Below are positions 7,683 through 15,986 of a stretch of DNA of 64,000 nt, in pieces. The position numbers and the translations under genes are program-made. This DNA is from Flavobacterium flabelliforme (GTDB taxonomy: Bacteria; Bacteroidota; Bacteroidia; Flavobacteriales; Flavobacteriaceae). The notes under the pieces were generated by a model. The model was not told the origin of the DNA. It saw only the letters and a program-made list of their open reading frames with translations, and searched no databases. The stretch is taken from assembly GCF_017948675.1 (NCBI RefSeq), contig NZ_JAGFBU010000002.1, positions 310,001 to 374,000 on the forward strand, read 5' to 3'. Each line of letters begins with the position of its first letter. Position 1 is the stretch's first letter.

Positions 7683-8933
7683 ATGAAAGCAACTATAGTT
7701 ACGATTGGAGACGAAATTTTAATAGGTCAGATTGTCGACACAAATTCTGGATTTATCGCAAAAGCATTAGATAAAATTGGTGTTGAGATCAATGAAATGA
7801 TTTCGATTAGCGATGACAAAAATCATATCTTAGATACGTTTGCAGCGCTTCAAAATAAAGTAGATTTGGTTATTGTCACTGGCGGTTTGGGACCTACTAA
7901 AGATGATGTTACAAAAAAGACATTCTGTGATTATTTTGAAGATGAATTAGTAGTAAATTCACAAGTGCTCGCTCATGTTACGCAAATCATTGAAGGTTTT
8001 TATAAGCGTCCTATAACGCAAATGAATAAAGACCAAGCATTAGTTCCGTCAAAATGCACAGTGCTTCATAATGAAGTAGGTACAGCGCCTGGAATGTGGA
8101 TGAAAAAGGAAAATACGGTATTCATTTCGCTTCCGGGAGTTCCTTTTGAAATGAAATACTTGGTAGAAAATCAAATTATACCTAAGGTTGTATTAGAGTA
8201 CAAACGTCCGTACATTATTCATAGAACAATTCTAACCTACGGTCAAGGAGAGAGTATGGTGGCGGAACGTATTGAAGATTGGGAAAATAATCTTCCAGAA
8301 TTTATAAAATTAGCCTATTTGCCTGCCTTGGGTCGAGTTCGTTTAAGATTATCAGCACGAGGAACAGATAAAAAAAGGTTAGAAGAAGCGCTGGAAGAAA
8401 ATATAAAATCTTTGGATGCTATCATTAATGATATTATTGTTGGGTTTGATGAAGAAGAAACTATCGAGTTTGTTATTGGAAGAATACTTAAAAAACAAAA
8501 CAAAACGCTCTCTACTGCCGAGAGTTGTACTGGCGGTAAAATTGCCGAAGTTTTAACTGCAGTTTCTGGTTCTTCTCAGTACTTTAAAGGAGCGGTTGTT
8601 TCGTACGCAACGGAGGTTAAAATTAATGTTTTAGGAATCTCCGAAAGTTTGATAAAAGAACATTCTGTAGTTAGTAAAGAGGTAGTTTCTGCTATGGCTT
8701 TGAGCGTAAAAAAAATAATGAACACCGATTATGCGATTGCGACAACTGGAAATGCAGGACCGTCAAAAGGAGATTCAGATGCGGAACTTGGGACAGTTTT
8801 TATCGCATTGGCAACACCAACGCAAATAATTGTTGAAGAATTTAATTTTGGCCAACCCCGTGAAAAAGTGATAGATAGAGCGGTTTTTAAAAGTTTAGAG
8901 CTCTTGCAAAAAGAAATTTTAAAAAATGTGTAA
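7683..8933 (+). CDS. cinA: CinA family protein, NMN deamidase-related
   Basis: A 416-residue two-domain protein. The N-terminal half is a MoaB/MogA-like (COG1058) domain beginning [20 protein letters not shown] and containing [11 protein letters not shown]. The C-terminal half (from about 265) is the CinA/PncC nicotinamide-nucleotide amidase domain with the active-site segment [13 protein letters not shown] and the later TGNAGP. NMN deamidases recycle nicotinamide mononucleotide to nicotinate mononucleotide. The N-terminal domain acts as an ADP-ribose pyrophosphatase in studied homologues. It has the usual full-length architecture. It lies 75 bp before rpmB and may have separate transcription. 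Confidence 0.9.
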   Translation: MKATIVTIGDEILIGQIVDTNSGFIAKALDKIGVEINEMISISDDKNHILDTFAALQNKVDLVIVTGGLGPTKDDVTKKTFCDYFEDELVVNSQVLAHVTQIIEGFYKRPITQMNKDQALVPSKCTVLHNEVGTAPGMWMKKENTVFISLPGVPFEMKYLVENQIIPKVVLEYKRPYIIHRTILTYGQGESMVAERIEDWENNLPEFIKLAYLPALGRVRLRLSARGTDKKRLEEALEENIKSLDAIINDIIVGFDEEETIEFVIGRILKKQNKTLSTAESCTGGKIAEVLTAVSGSSQYFKGAVVSYATEVKINVLGISESLIKEHSVVSKEVVSAMALSVKKIMNTDYAIATTGNAGPSKGDSDAELGTVFIALATPTQIIVEEFNFGQPREKVIDRAVFKSLELLQKEILKNV

Positions 8934-9008
8934 TAATAATGTTGGTAAATAGGTTTATTTTTCTTTTCTTTGCACCCTGATTTTGAATAACGATAAAAGA
9001 TAAGTATA

Positions 9009-9245
9009 ATGTCAAGAGTTTGTGACCTTACAGGTAAAAGAGCGATGGTAGGAAATAACGTTTCTCACGCTATGAACAAAACTAAGAGAAAATTTTCTGT
9101 GAACTTAGTTAAAAAGCGTTTTTATCTTCCAGAAGAAGATAGATGGATTACTCTAAGAGTAGCTGCATCTACGATAAAAACAATTAATAAAAATGGAATT
9201 TCTGCAGTTTTGAAAAAAGCGCAGTCAGAAGGATTTATCAAATAA
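9009..9245 (+). CDS. rpmB: 50S ribosomal protein L28
   Basis: A 78-residue bL28 with the typical start [20 protein letters not shown] and the conserved RKFSVNL and WITLRV segments. It carries one cysteine and no CxxC pairs, so it is the zinc-independent form. It opens the cluster rpmB-rpmG-DUF4295-ftsY that is common in Bacteroidota. It is 27 bp before rpmG and certainly co-transcribed with it. Upstream, TTCTTTTCTTTGC at about 8962-8974 resembles a strong ribosomal-gene promoter box of this phylum. Confidence 0.97.
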   Translation: MSRVCDLTGKRAMVGNNVSHAMNKTKRKFSVNLVKKRFYLPEEDRWITLRVAASTIKTINKNGISAVLKKAQSEGFIK

Positions 9246-9272
9246 TCCCTTCCAAAGAAAAAAAATAGCAAG

Positions 9273-9455
9273 ATGGCAAAGAAAGGTAATAGAATCCAGG
9301 TAATTTTAGAATGTACTGAGCACAAAACATCAGGTGTTGCAGGAACTTCAAGATACATCACTACTAAGAACAAAAAAAATACACCAGACAGATTGGAGAT
9401 TAAGAAATTTAATCCAGTTTTGAAACGTGTAACAGTTCACAAAGAAATTAAATAA
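9273..9455 (+). CDS. rpmG: 50S ribosomal protein L33
   Basis: A 60-residue bL33 with [17 protein letters not shown] at its start and the [20 protein letters not shown] segment. It has a single cysteine and lacks the paired CxxC motifs of the zinc-binding form. It sits between rpmB and the DUF4295 gene with short spacers, in the same operon. Confidence 0.97.
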   Translation: MAKKGNRIQVILECTEHKTSGVAGTSRYITTKNKKNTPDRLEIKKFNPVLKRVTVHKEIK

Positions 9456-9531
9456 TAATTAGAAATTTTCTGAAAAATCCAGATGCTTGCATTTGAAGAT
9501 TTTTTTAAAATTTTAAATACACATTTGAATC

Positions 9532-9684
9532 ATGGCAAAGAAAACCGTAGCATCGTTACAAACAGCTTCAAAGAGATTATCAAAAGCCATCAAAATGGTG
9601 AAATCTCCTAAAACAGGTGCATATACATTCGTAGAATCTATTATGTCTCCAGAATCAGTTGATGAATTCTTGAAAAAGAAATAA
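9532..9684 (+). CDS. DUF4295 family protein (Bacteroidota ribosome-associated, probably bL38)
   Basis: A 50-residue basic protein (starts MAKKTVASLQTASKRLSKAI, ends EFLKKK) of the DUF4295 family. It follows rpmG by 76 bp and precedes ftsY, as across the Bacteroidota. From memory, a structure of a Flavobacterium ribosome revealed an extra large-subunit protein named bL38, and I believe it belongs to this family; I cannot verify that here. Its size, charge (many Lys) and position among ribosomal genes fit. The terminator at 9706 closes this operon before ftsY. Confidence 0.88.
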   Translation: MAKKTVASLQTASKRLSKAIKMVKSPKTGAYTFVESIMSPESVDEFLKKK

Positions 9685-9705
9685 TATTCAATTAGCACTA
9701 TATAG

Positions 9706-9737
9706 AAAAGCTACTTTCATTCGGAAGTAGCTTTTTT
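9706..9737 (+). terminator. Intrinsic terminator after the rpmB-rpmG-DUF4295 operon
   Basis: AAAAGCTACTT / AAGTAGCTTTT stem with a short loop and T6 tract, 22 bases after the DUF4295 stop codon. Confidence 0.85.
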
Positions 9738-9812
9738 ATTTTCTATATTTACCGTTAGAAAACGTATTTGTTCTCTTGAGTCAAATACTTCATTCCTAAT
9801 ACTATTCATACA

Positions 9813-10793
9813 ATGAGTTTTTTTAAAAGAATATTTTCGTCAGAAAAAAAGGACCCAATCTTTAGCGAAGAAGCAAAGCAAACCTTAGATAAAGGGCTCG
9901 AAAAATCAAAAACTACTTTCTTTTCTAAGTTATCGAAAGCTATCGCTGGTAAATCGAAAGTAGATGATGATGTTTTAGACAATCTAGAAGAAATTTTAGT
10001 TGCTTCAGATGTAGGTGTTAATACTACCCTTAAAATTATTACTCGAATAGAAAATCGTGTTGCCTCAGATAAATATTTAGGTATCGAAGAACTGAATCAG
10101 ATTTTAAGAGAAGAAATCGCTAGTTTGTTATCTGAAACTAACTCGGGTGAAGCAACAGAATTTGTCATTCCAATTCAAACTAAGCCTTACGTTTTAATGG
10201 TTGTTGGTGTAAACGGAGTGGGCAAGACTACAACAATAGGTAAATTAGCTTATCAATTCAAAAAAGCAGGTTATAAAGTAGTTCTTGGTGCTGCAGATAC
10301 TTTTCGTGCCGCAGCAATTGATCAATTGCAAATATGGGCAGATAGAGTAGGTATTCCTATTGTAAGACAAAATATGGGCAGTGATCCTGCTTCGGTTGCT
10401 TTTGATACTTTACAATCTGCAGTTGCTCAAGATGCAGATATTGTAATTATTGATACTGCAGGACGTTTGCATAACAAAGTGAACTTAATGAATGAGTTGA
10501 CTAAGGTAAAACGCGTAATGCAAAAAGTAGTAGAAGACGCGCCACATGATGTATTATTGGTTTTGGATGGTTCTACAGGTCAAAATGCTTTTGAACAAGC
10601 CAAGCAATTTACTGCAGCGACAGAAGTTACTTGTTTAGCAGTTACTAAACTGGATGGAACTGCAAAAGGTGGGGTTGTAATAGGAATATCTGATCAATTT
10701 AAAATTCCAGTGAAATATATTGGTGTAGGAGAGGGAATTGAAGATTTACAAGTCTTTAATAAATATGAATTTGTAGATTCATTTTTTAAATAA
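9813..10793 (+). CDS. ftsY: Signal recognition particle receptor FtsY
   Basis: A 326-residue FtsY, the SRP receptor GTPase that brings translating ribosomes to the inner membrane. The NG domain fills nearly the whole protein: the N helical bundle (about 25-110), G1 GVNGVGKTTTIGKLA, DTFRAAAIDQL, G3 DTAGRLHNKVNLMNEL, G4 TKLDGTAKGG and GVGEGIEDLQVF at the end. It lacks the long acidic A domain of the Escherichia coli protein, as expected for this phylum. It is 128 bp after the DUF4295 gene, beyond a terminator, so it probably has its own promoter. Confidence 0.96.
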   Translation: MSFFKRIFSSEKKDPIFSEEAKQTLDKGLEKSKTTFFSKLSKAIAGKSKVDDDVLDNLEEILVASDVGVNTTLKIITRIENRVASDKYLGIEELNQILREEIASLLSETNSGEATEFVIPIQTKPYVLMVVGVNGVGKTTTIGKLAYQFKKAGYKVVLGAADTFRAAAIDQLQIWADRVGIPIVRQNMGSDPASVAFDTLQSAVAQDADIVIIDTAGRLHNKVNLMNELTKVKRVMQKVVEDAPHDVLLVLDGSTGQNAFEQAKQFTAATEVTCLAVTKLDGTAKGGVVIGISDQFKIPVKYIGVGEGIEDLQVFNKYEFVDSFFK

Positions 10794-10801
10794 ATAATAC
10801 A

Positions 10802-10978
10802 ATGAATTTTTCTTCTTTAAAAAATATTCCAACAATGTATCTCTATTTTGGTAGTGTTATTTGTTTCGTTTTAGCCAGTTCAAATAAAGATACTAATGTA
10901 AATTTATATTATTTATTAATGGTAATTGGAGTATTGCTTTTTGTTTTTGGATTGTTTAACAGAACTAGGAAAAAGTAG
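10802..10978 (+). CDS. Small protein with two predicted membrane segments
   Basis: A 58-residue frame with ATG at 10802, eight bases after the ftsY stop. Two hydrophobic segments are visible, MYLYFGSVICFVLA (residues 12-25) and YYLLMVIGVLLFVFGLF (37-53), joined by a polar turn (SSNKDTNVN). It ends in a basic tail (NRTRKK), which suggests the C-terminus lies in the cytoplasm. The tight spacing supports co-expression with ftsY. I recognise no family. An intrinsic terminator follows about 130 bp later. Confidence 0.6.
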   Translation: MNFSSLKNIPTMYLYFGSVICFVLASSNKDTNVNLYYLLMVIGVLLFVFGLFNRTRKK

Positions 10979-11107
10979 TGTTTCATAAAATTTAAAAAAA
11001 AAATCATTTAGCTAATTATTATATTTTTATATATTATAAGTTTTACAATTTCGGTAATAGATGATATCCTTTTAAATAGGAATAGCGTCATAATTTTATA
11101 ATAAAAG

Positions 11108-11140
11108 AACACATTTGAAATTAGATCAAATGTGTTTTTT
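11108..11140 (+). terminator. Intrinsic terminator after ftsY and the small membrane protein
   Basis: AACACATTTGA / TCAAATGTGTT stem (11 bp) with a 7-base loop and T8 tract. Confidence 0.8.
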
Positions 11141-11261
11141 TTATTCTGAAAATAACCAGGTTTTGATATGTTATTTGAGTCATAAAATAAATTATATATT
11201 TCAATATTTTTTTAGAATATAAATAAGCAAAATACTAGCTTGTCTTGTCCCTTTTTTTGTT

Positions 11262-11289
11262 TTGTTTGCGCTTAATAAGTTTAACTTTG
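11262..11289 (+). promoter_or_regulatory. Candidate promoter for the lipoprotein-DUF721 pair
   Basis: TTG at 11262-11264 and TAACTTTG at 11282-11289 are spaced 17 bases, as in Bacteroidota -33/-7 promoters. Transcription from here would put the structured element at 11322-11392 in a leader of about 120 bases. Confidence 0.5.
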
Positions 11290-11321
11290 TAGTTGAAATA
11301 AAAACAGCATTAGTTCTCAAT

Positions 11322-11392
11322 TTCCCTAGCCCTGATGGTAGCGACATCCCACGCTTTTTAGCGTGGATATAGCGGACAGCGGGAATAGCTCC
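11322..11392. ncRNA. Candidate structured RNA/dispersed element, copy A
   Basis: The sequence TAGCCCTGATGGTAGCGACATC, a variable hairpin (CCACGC 11349-11354 / GCGTGG 11361-11366), then GATATAGCGGACAGCGGGAATAGCTCC. Read on the minus strand the core is 'CGCTATATC-hairpin-GGATGTCGCTACCATC', which matches the core of the element at 7108-7220. It ends 22 bases before the lipoprotein ATG, so it may be a 5' leader structure or a neutral dispersed element. I recall near-identical sequences at many sites in Flavobacterium genomes, possibly the Rfam Flavo-1 motif; unverified. Confidence 0.55.
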
Positions 11393-11414
11393 TTAAAAAA
11401 AAACTACTATAATT

Positions 11415-11855
11415 ATGAAAAAGATTTTTGGAATTTTATTTATCTCATTACTATTTGTTGCTTGCAAACAAAAGATTCAATCAGCTGACATTGTCAACTT
11501 AAACGGTTACTGGGAAATTGAGAAAGTCACTTTTGATAAAGGGAGCGACAAGGATTATAAGATAAATGAGAGTTACGATTTTTTTGAAATAAAGAATAAT
11601 AAAGGGATACGCAAAAAAGTGATGCCACAATTAGATGGAACTTTTTTGGTAAATGATACATTTGAAAATGTAGTAGTTCGTTTTGCTGATGATAAAGTAT
11701 TTTTAGATTATTCTACTTCCTATATGAAATGGAGTGAGGAATTGATAGCACTTTCAGCATCCGAATTGGTTTTGTTAAATAAGGATAAAATAGAATATCA
11801 TTATAAGAAAGCAACAGCAATAAATTTATTAGGAGATGGCAAAGAGACTAAATAA
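11415..11855 (+). CDS. Hypothetical lipoprotein
   Basis: A 146-residue protein with a lipoprotein signal (MKKIFGILFISLLFVAC, lipidated Cys17, then KQK), so it should be membrane-anchored in the envelope. The mature part has beta-rich text with NLNGYWEIEKVTF near its start, which resembles lipocalin-like 'extracellular small domain' lipoproteins of Bacteroidota, but I cannot confirm a family. Its 3' end overlaps the DUF721 gene by 20 bases in another frame, implying coupled expression. Confidence 0.75.
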   Translation: MKKIFGILFISLLFVACKQKIQSADIVNLNGYWEIEKVTFDKGSDKDYKINESYDFFEIKNNKGIRKKVMPQLDGTFLVNDTFENVVVRFADDKVFLDYSTSYMKWSEELIALSASELVLLNKDKIEYHYKKATAINLLGDGKETK

Positions 11856-12132
11856 TCAAAGTACGATTGGTGATGTTTTAAAACAAATTATACATGTTAA
11901 TAAATTGCAGCCAGGGATGGATCAAATTGATGTAAAAGAGGCTTGGAGAAACTTAATGGGGAATGGAGTAAATAGTTATACTAATAATGTAGTTTTAAAG
12001 GGTAGTACGCTCTATGTAGAATTGACTTCGTCAGTATTACGAGAAGAATTAAGTCATGGAAAATCTAAAATTGTATCGATGATTAATGAAGAATTAAGAA
12101 GAGACGTCGTTAAGGATGTGGTATTGAGATAA
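11836..12132 (+). CDS. DUF721 family protein (DciA-like)
   Basis: A 98-residue DUF721 protein: basic N-terminus with STIGDVLKQI, central 'DVKEAWRNLMGNGVNSYTNNV', then the KH-like 'LKGSTLYVELTSSVLREELSHGKSKIVSMINEEL'. Family members with a longer tail act as DciA, which helps load the replicative helicase. The present protein holds only the core domain, as in other Bacteroidota, so a replication role is inference. It starts inside the 3' end of the lipoprotein gene. Confidence 0.85.
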   Translation: MAKRLNNQSTIGDVLKQIIHVNKLQPGMDQIDVKEAWRNLMGNGVNSYTNNVVLKGSTLYVELTSSVLREELSHGKSKIVSMINEELRRDVVKDVVLR

Positions 12133-12135
12133 AAA

Positions 12136-12273
12136 TTTGATTTTAGAATGTAGGTTTTGATTTCAGGTTTTAGTAGGTATAAAAAAATCCCGTTTCTTTT
12201 GGAAACGGGATTTTTTTATATAAAGATTTTCAAATCTGAAATCAAAGATCGTTAATCAACAATCTAAAATCTA
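12136..12273. repeat. Long imperfect inverted repeat around the DUF721/ndk terminator
   Basis: Arms of about 40 bases, roughly 12136-12176 and 12229-12273, are imperfect reverse complements. The best-matched part is TTTGATTTCAGGTTT on the left against AAATCTGAAATCAAA on the right, with a second block TGATTTTAGA / TCTAAAATCTA. The intrinsic terminator 12181-12218 sits in the middle. It fills the gap between two convergent genes. Confidence 0.55.
12181..12218. terminator. Bidirectional intrinsic terminator between DUF721 gene and ndk
   Basis: AAATCCCGTTTC / GAAACGGGATTT, 12-bp perfect stem with a 5-base loop, A-run on the left and T-run on the right. It can serve both convergent genes. Confidence 0.88.
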
Positions 12274-12690
12274 GAATTGCTCTCTACCAGCAAAATGGAA
12301 TGCACCTTCGATAGCTGCATTTTCATCGCTATCAGAACCGTGAACTGCATTTTCTCCAATAGAAGTTGCATATGCTTTACGTATAGTTCCTTCAGCAGCA
12401 TCTGCAGGGTTAGTAGCTCCAATTAAAGTTCTAAAATCTTCAACAGCGTTGTCTTTTTCTAAAATAGCAGCAACGATTGGTCCTCTTGACATAAATTCAA
12501 CCAACTCTCCGTAGAAAGGTCTTGCAGCGTGAACTTCGTAAAAAGCTTGTGCGTCAGCAATAGTTAATTGCGTTAATTTCAAAGAAACGATTTTAAAACC
12601 TGCATTTGTGATCATTGCAAGTATGTTTCCGATGTGTCCGTTTGCTACAGCATCCGGTTTGATCATTGTAAAAGTTCTATTAGTAGCCAT
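12271..12690 (-). CDS. ndk: Nucleoside-diphosphate kinase
   Basis: A 139-residue NDK, which moves the gamma phosphate from ATP to nucleoside diphosphates through a phosphohistidine. The start [19 protein letters not shown] and the active-site segment [12 protein letters not shown] (His117) are clear. Length is normal for the bacterial enzyme. It is a single gene with a TACTTTTG -7 box 29 bases upstream of the start and a terminator just after. Confidence 0.97.
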   Translation of the reverse strand: MATNRTFTMIKPDAVANGHIGNILAMITNAGFKIVSLKLTQLTIADAQAFYEVHAARPFYGELVEFMSRGPIVAAILEKDNAVEDFRTLIGATNPADAAEGTIRKAYATSIGENAVHGSDSDENAAIEGAFHFAGREQF

Positions 12691-12718
12691 CTTATTTATT
12701 GTTTTTTATGATTTTGTG

Positions 12719-12726
12719 CAAAAGTA
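12719..12726 (-). promoter_or_regulatory. Candidate -7 box (TACTTTTG) for ndk
   Basis: Match to TAnnTTTG on the minus strand between bshC and ndk. No TTG at standard -33 spacing. Confidence 0.4.
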
Positions 12727-12778
12727 AACTTTTTTGTTCAATAATGTAAGTTATTTTTATTTACTACTTCAAATAAAA

Positions 12779-14368
12779 TTATAGTACAATTACTTCAAAT
12801 TTGTTTTGTAGCGGTTTTAATTGATTGATAATCATCGGAATCAAGTTTTCTCCATTTTCTAAATAAAATTCAGAAAAATTAGTTTGTCTCTCTTGTAAAC
12901 TTAGGTTTGGAAATAAATCATTTTGTAAATCAATAATACGTTGCAAAACGTCGTTTAGTTTCCTTTTTTGGGCTCTAAGTAGGCGTTTTTCTAGATTGTC
13001 TAGTCCTTTATTTTGTTTTGCCTCTTGTGCTTTGACAGCTCCAATAAATGATTCGTCTGTTTTTGTTGCTATTTTATATAAGCTTTCAAATTGTTCTTGC
13101 AGCTGTTTTTTTAAATTAGCTAAATCAATTGAAATTTCAGATAGTTCTTTTGTTTTATTATTGATTAGGGAATCTTGTTTAGAGAATAAATCACTCCACT
13201 TCAAATCGAGTTTATCTGCTTTTTTAGCTTGTTTTTCAGTAGCTAATAGAACTGAATTTCGCAATAGAAGTATAGGAAAAGTAACTTTTGCAGCGTCAAA
13301 GAAAGACTTTAGTTCCAGCCAATACGCAATTTCACCACCACCGCCAATGTAACATAAATTAGGTAAAATCACTTCTTGATACAAAGGACGCATAATAACA
13401 TTAGGGCTGAATTTTTCTGGATGATTCTCTAGTAATTCCAAAATTTCAGTTTCAGAAAATTCAATTTTTGTATGGTTTACTTTGTATTTGCCATTTTCAA
13501 AAACGATACGTTCGCGCAAAGTGTCTTCAATATAAAATAAGTTGATCTCACGTGGATTAACTTGTACAGTGTAGTCTTTTAATTTTTCAGCCGTTGCTAA
13601 AACTAATTTATGGGAAGATTGATGTAACAATTCCTCTTTCACGTAAGGCATAAAAGCGCGTTTCAAGTCCGGATTGTCTGCGTCAATAATTACAAGACCA
13701 TAAGTTCCAAATAATGCATTAGCCAAATGTCTGGTAGCATTGGCTAAAGTGTCATGGTTTAAATACGCATCAGTAAACATTTTTTTTATTTTTTCGGCAT
13801 TGATACTTGAACCTAATTCAAGCGCATATACTTCAAAAAAATCCTCTAATCCTTTAGTTGATAATCGACCAACTGGTCCGTAACTTTCAGTATTCCAACG
13901 GAATTTTTTTCCTTTAAAATTAAAATAATTAATTTCTTCAAAATCATGGTCTTCTGTCGCCATCCAATAAACAGGAACAAAATTGTTTGTAGGATACTTT
14001 GCTTTTAATTCGTTTGTTAAATTAATCGTCGAAATAATCTTGTATAAGAAATACAAGGGGCCACTAAATAAATTTAGTTGGTGCCCAGTGGTTACTGTAA
14101 AAGTGTTATTAAGTGATAGTGCTTCTATATTTTGCTTTGTTAAAACAGAGGTGTCAACATTTGAATATTGTTTCTCTAAAACTGCAACTAAAGTTTTTCG
14201 AGAATCATTGTCAAAATTTTTCTGCTTTTCAAGGATTTGATCTTCAAAATTTTCAAGTTTTGGAAATCTATGGTATAAAGAGTTTAAGTTACTTTTTTGA
14301 TCTAAATAATCATTCATCAAGGAAGAAAAATATCCTGAATTTTGATAGGTGATACAGTCCGTTGGCAT
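12779..14368 (-). CDS. bshC: Bacillithiol biosynthesis cysteine-adding enzyme BshC
   Basis: A 529-residue BshC, the putative ligase that joins cysteine to glucosaminyl-malate in the last step of bacillithiol synthesis. Landmarks are TVTTGHQLNLFSGPLYFLYK, VYWMATEDHDFEEINYF, RHLANALFGTYGLVIIDAD and the YIGGGGEIAYWLELK nucleotide-site region. A coiled-coil stretch of about residues 385-480 precedes the C-terminus, as in the solved family structure. bshA and bshB are not in this window. It is a lone gene ahead of ndk on the same strand. Confidence 0.92.
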   Translation of the reverse strand: MPTDCITYQNSGYFSSLMNDYLDQKSNLNSLYHRFPKLENFEDQILEKQKNFDNDSRKTLVAVLEKQYSNVDTSVLTKQNIEALSLNNTFTVTTGHQLNLFSGPLYFLYKIISTINLTNELKAKYPTNNFVPVYWMATEDHDFEEINYFNFKGKKFRWNTESYGPVGRLSTKGLEDFFEVYALELGSSINAEKIKKMFTDAYLNHDTLANATRHLANALFGTYGLVIIDADNPDLKRAFMPYVKEELLHQSSHKLVLATAEKLKDYTVQVNPREINLFYIEDTLRERIVFENGKYKVNHTKIEFSETEILELLENHPEKFSPNVIMRPLYQEVILPNLCYIGGGGEIAYWLELKSFFDAAKVTFPILLLRNSVLLATEKQAKKADKLDLKWSDLFSKQDSLINNKTKELSEISIDLANLKKQLQEQFESLYKIATKTDESFIGAVKAQEAKQNKGLDNLEKRLLRAQKRKLNDVLQRIIDLQNDLFPNLSLQERQTNFSEFYLENGENLIPMIINQLKPLQNKFEVIVL

Positions 14369-14511
14369 AATAAAGTTTATTTGATGCTAAAATAAGAAAT
14401 CTAAAGGTATAATTTTTAGTTTAAGAAACCTTTGTGAACTGTGGAGATTGTTTTAGTATTTTTTTGGTTGATTTATTGTCTGTTATGATTTCAATCGCAT
14501 TAATTATATTC

Positions 14512-14548
14512 AAAAAAAAAAGGCTGCCTTTTGAGGGGCAACCTTTTT
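14512..14548 (-). terminator. Intrinsic terminator at the end of the SusC/D locus
   Basis: Read on the minus strand: GGTTGCC, a short loop, GGCAGCC, then T9. One G-U pair in the stem. It lies 22 bases past the DUF4302 stop codon and ends the import operon. Confidence 0.8.
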
Positions 14549-14569
14549 CAACTAATCAAAAAAATGGTA

Positions 14570-15922
14570 TTATAATTTCCAAACTGACATCCTAAAAGGA
14601 TTTTGAGATGCCGTTAAAGTATATACATCATTGCCATATCCAAGTTTGAATTTTTCTTTTTTGACATAAATTCCATTAGTATCTAACAATTGTGCATCAA
14701 TAGGTCTAATGAAAGATAATGGAGGATATGCTCCACCAGCTCCAAATCCGTCGTCTGTTAAAATTACTTTTTTGTTAACTGCATCTTCAGTTATTACGAC
14801 ATAATGTCTAATAAAAGAGCCGTTTTCAAAATAATAGTTAATGAAAGATCCCAATGTTGGGTGATTTAAATAAACATAAATATCAGTTAATTTTTTCCCT
14901 ACAGGTAATCCAGTGTTTGCTTGATTTAATAAAGAAACAAAAAGATCAGAGTTGGTTGGTGCATCTTCTATGTAATCACCAACAAAGTATCCAAAATAAA
15001 TGTATGGGTTTCCTGGTAAAAACATTTTGTAATCATCTGTTAATACTAAAGGTTTAGCTGAATATTTTATACTTGCCGTAACACCACCTGTACCAGTTGC
15101 ATTAAAGTTTCCAGTTGCAGGATCATAAGTAAAAGTCGTTAACTCTTGGTTTCCTACTTTAACCGCTGGACTAACTGTAATCCCAGTTGGTGTGTAAGCA
15201 ATACCAATATTATTGGTTAGGCTTGAACCAGTTTCAATAGAATTTGAAGTTGCAAATCTTGAATTTGAAGTAAATGTAAAATCAAATTGGCTTATTTTAG
15301 TTCCGTCATTAGTTTCTAATAAACGGAATAAAGGTCTTGTTGATTCTCCAATTACGTTAGCAACCATTAATCTACTTTTTGCTAAATCGGTCCAGTCTGA
15401 AGCAGTTGCTTTTACAAAACGTAATTCTTGAAAAGTACGATTAGTTCTAAAAATGATCTGTCCGTTATCTTGTCCGTAATACAAAAATTGAAAATCTCCT
15501 TTGTATCCTTTTCCTCTTAATGCCGCAGTTGGGAAACTATTAGAATCAGATAATAAGTGAATTCTGTTTTTTGTTGTAAATACTAAACTAACTGTACTTC
15601 CTAGAACAATATCATACTCACTAGCAAATATAGAGGTATCGTTATCAAAATCAGAGGCCATATCTACCTTACCATCTTTAAATTTGAAAAGATGTGTAAA
15701 TCCTCCTAACTGTGTATTGTCAGTAAAATAGACGGCTTTCCAACCAAATTCAGAAGAAGCCAATAAATCATCTAGTTCTTTTTCTCTAGCATTTAAACGT
15801 TCTGTAGGAGTAGCGTTAAAGGGTGAGTCTAAACTCTCCTTGTTATCACAAGAGACCAATTGAATCGCTAATAAAGCAACCAAAAGGTAATTAATTATAT
15901 TTTTTAGTTTCATGTTTTTCAT
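14570..15922 (-). CDS. DUF4302 domain lipoprotein
   Basis: A 450-residue lipoprotein (lipobox LVSC, Cys25). The segment TERLNAREKELDDLLASSEFGWKAV at the start of the mature part, with 'FTHLFKFKDGKVDMASD' after it, is characteristic of DUF4302. The family is found beside SusC/SusD pairs and is presumed to be surface-exposed. No enzymatic motif is visible. It is the last gene of the six-gene locus, 64 bp after the metallohydrolase, and is followed by a terminator. A second in-frame Met three codons in (15913) could also be the start. Likely a substrate-binding accessory protein (inference). Confidence 0.82.
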   Translation of the reverse strand: MKNMKLKNIINYLLVALLAIQLVSCDNKESLDSPFNATPTERLNAREKELDDLLASSEFGWKAVYFTDNTQLGGFTHLFKFKDGKVDMASDFDNDTSIFASEYDIVLGSTVSLVFTTKNRIHLLSDSNSFPTAALRGKGYKGDFQFLYYGQDNGQIIFRTNRTFQELRFVKATASDWTDLAKSRLMVANVIGESTRPLFRLLETNDGTKISQFDFTFTSNSRFATSNSIETGSSLTNNIGIAYTPTGITVSPAVKVGNQELTTFTYDPATGNFNATGTGGVTASIKYSAKPLVLTDDYKMFLPGNPYIYFGYFVGDYIEDAPTNSDLFVSLLNQANTGLPVGKKLTDIYVYLNHPTLGSFINYYFENGSFIRHYVVITEDAVNKKVILTDDGFGAGGAYPPLSFIRPIDAQLLDTNGIYVKKEKFKLGYGNDVYTLTASQNPFRMSVWKL

Positions 15923-15986
15923 GTTTTTGTTAAAGTTAAATAGGTTTTTAATAGGAGCTTTAGTAATTAAAGCTCCTATTTTTATA

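Noticed and set aside
12996..14352. Several plus-strand reading frames of 79-118 codons opposite bshC
   Set aside because: They are mirror frames of a well-conserved enzyme gene, with no promoter or family resemblance.
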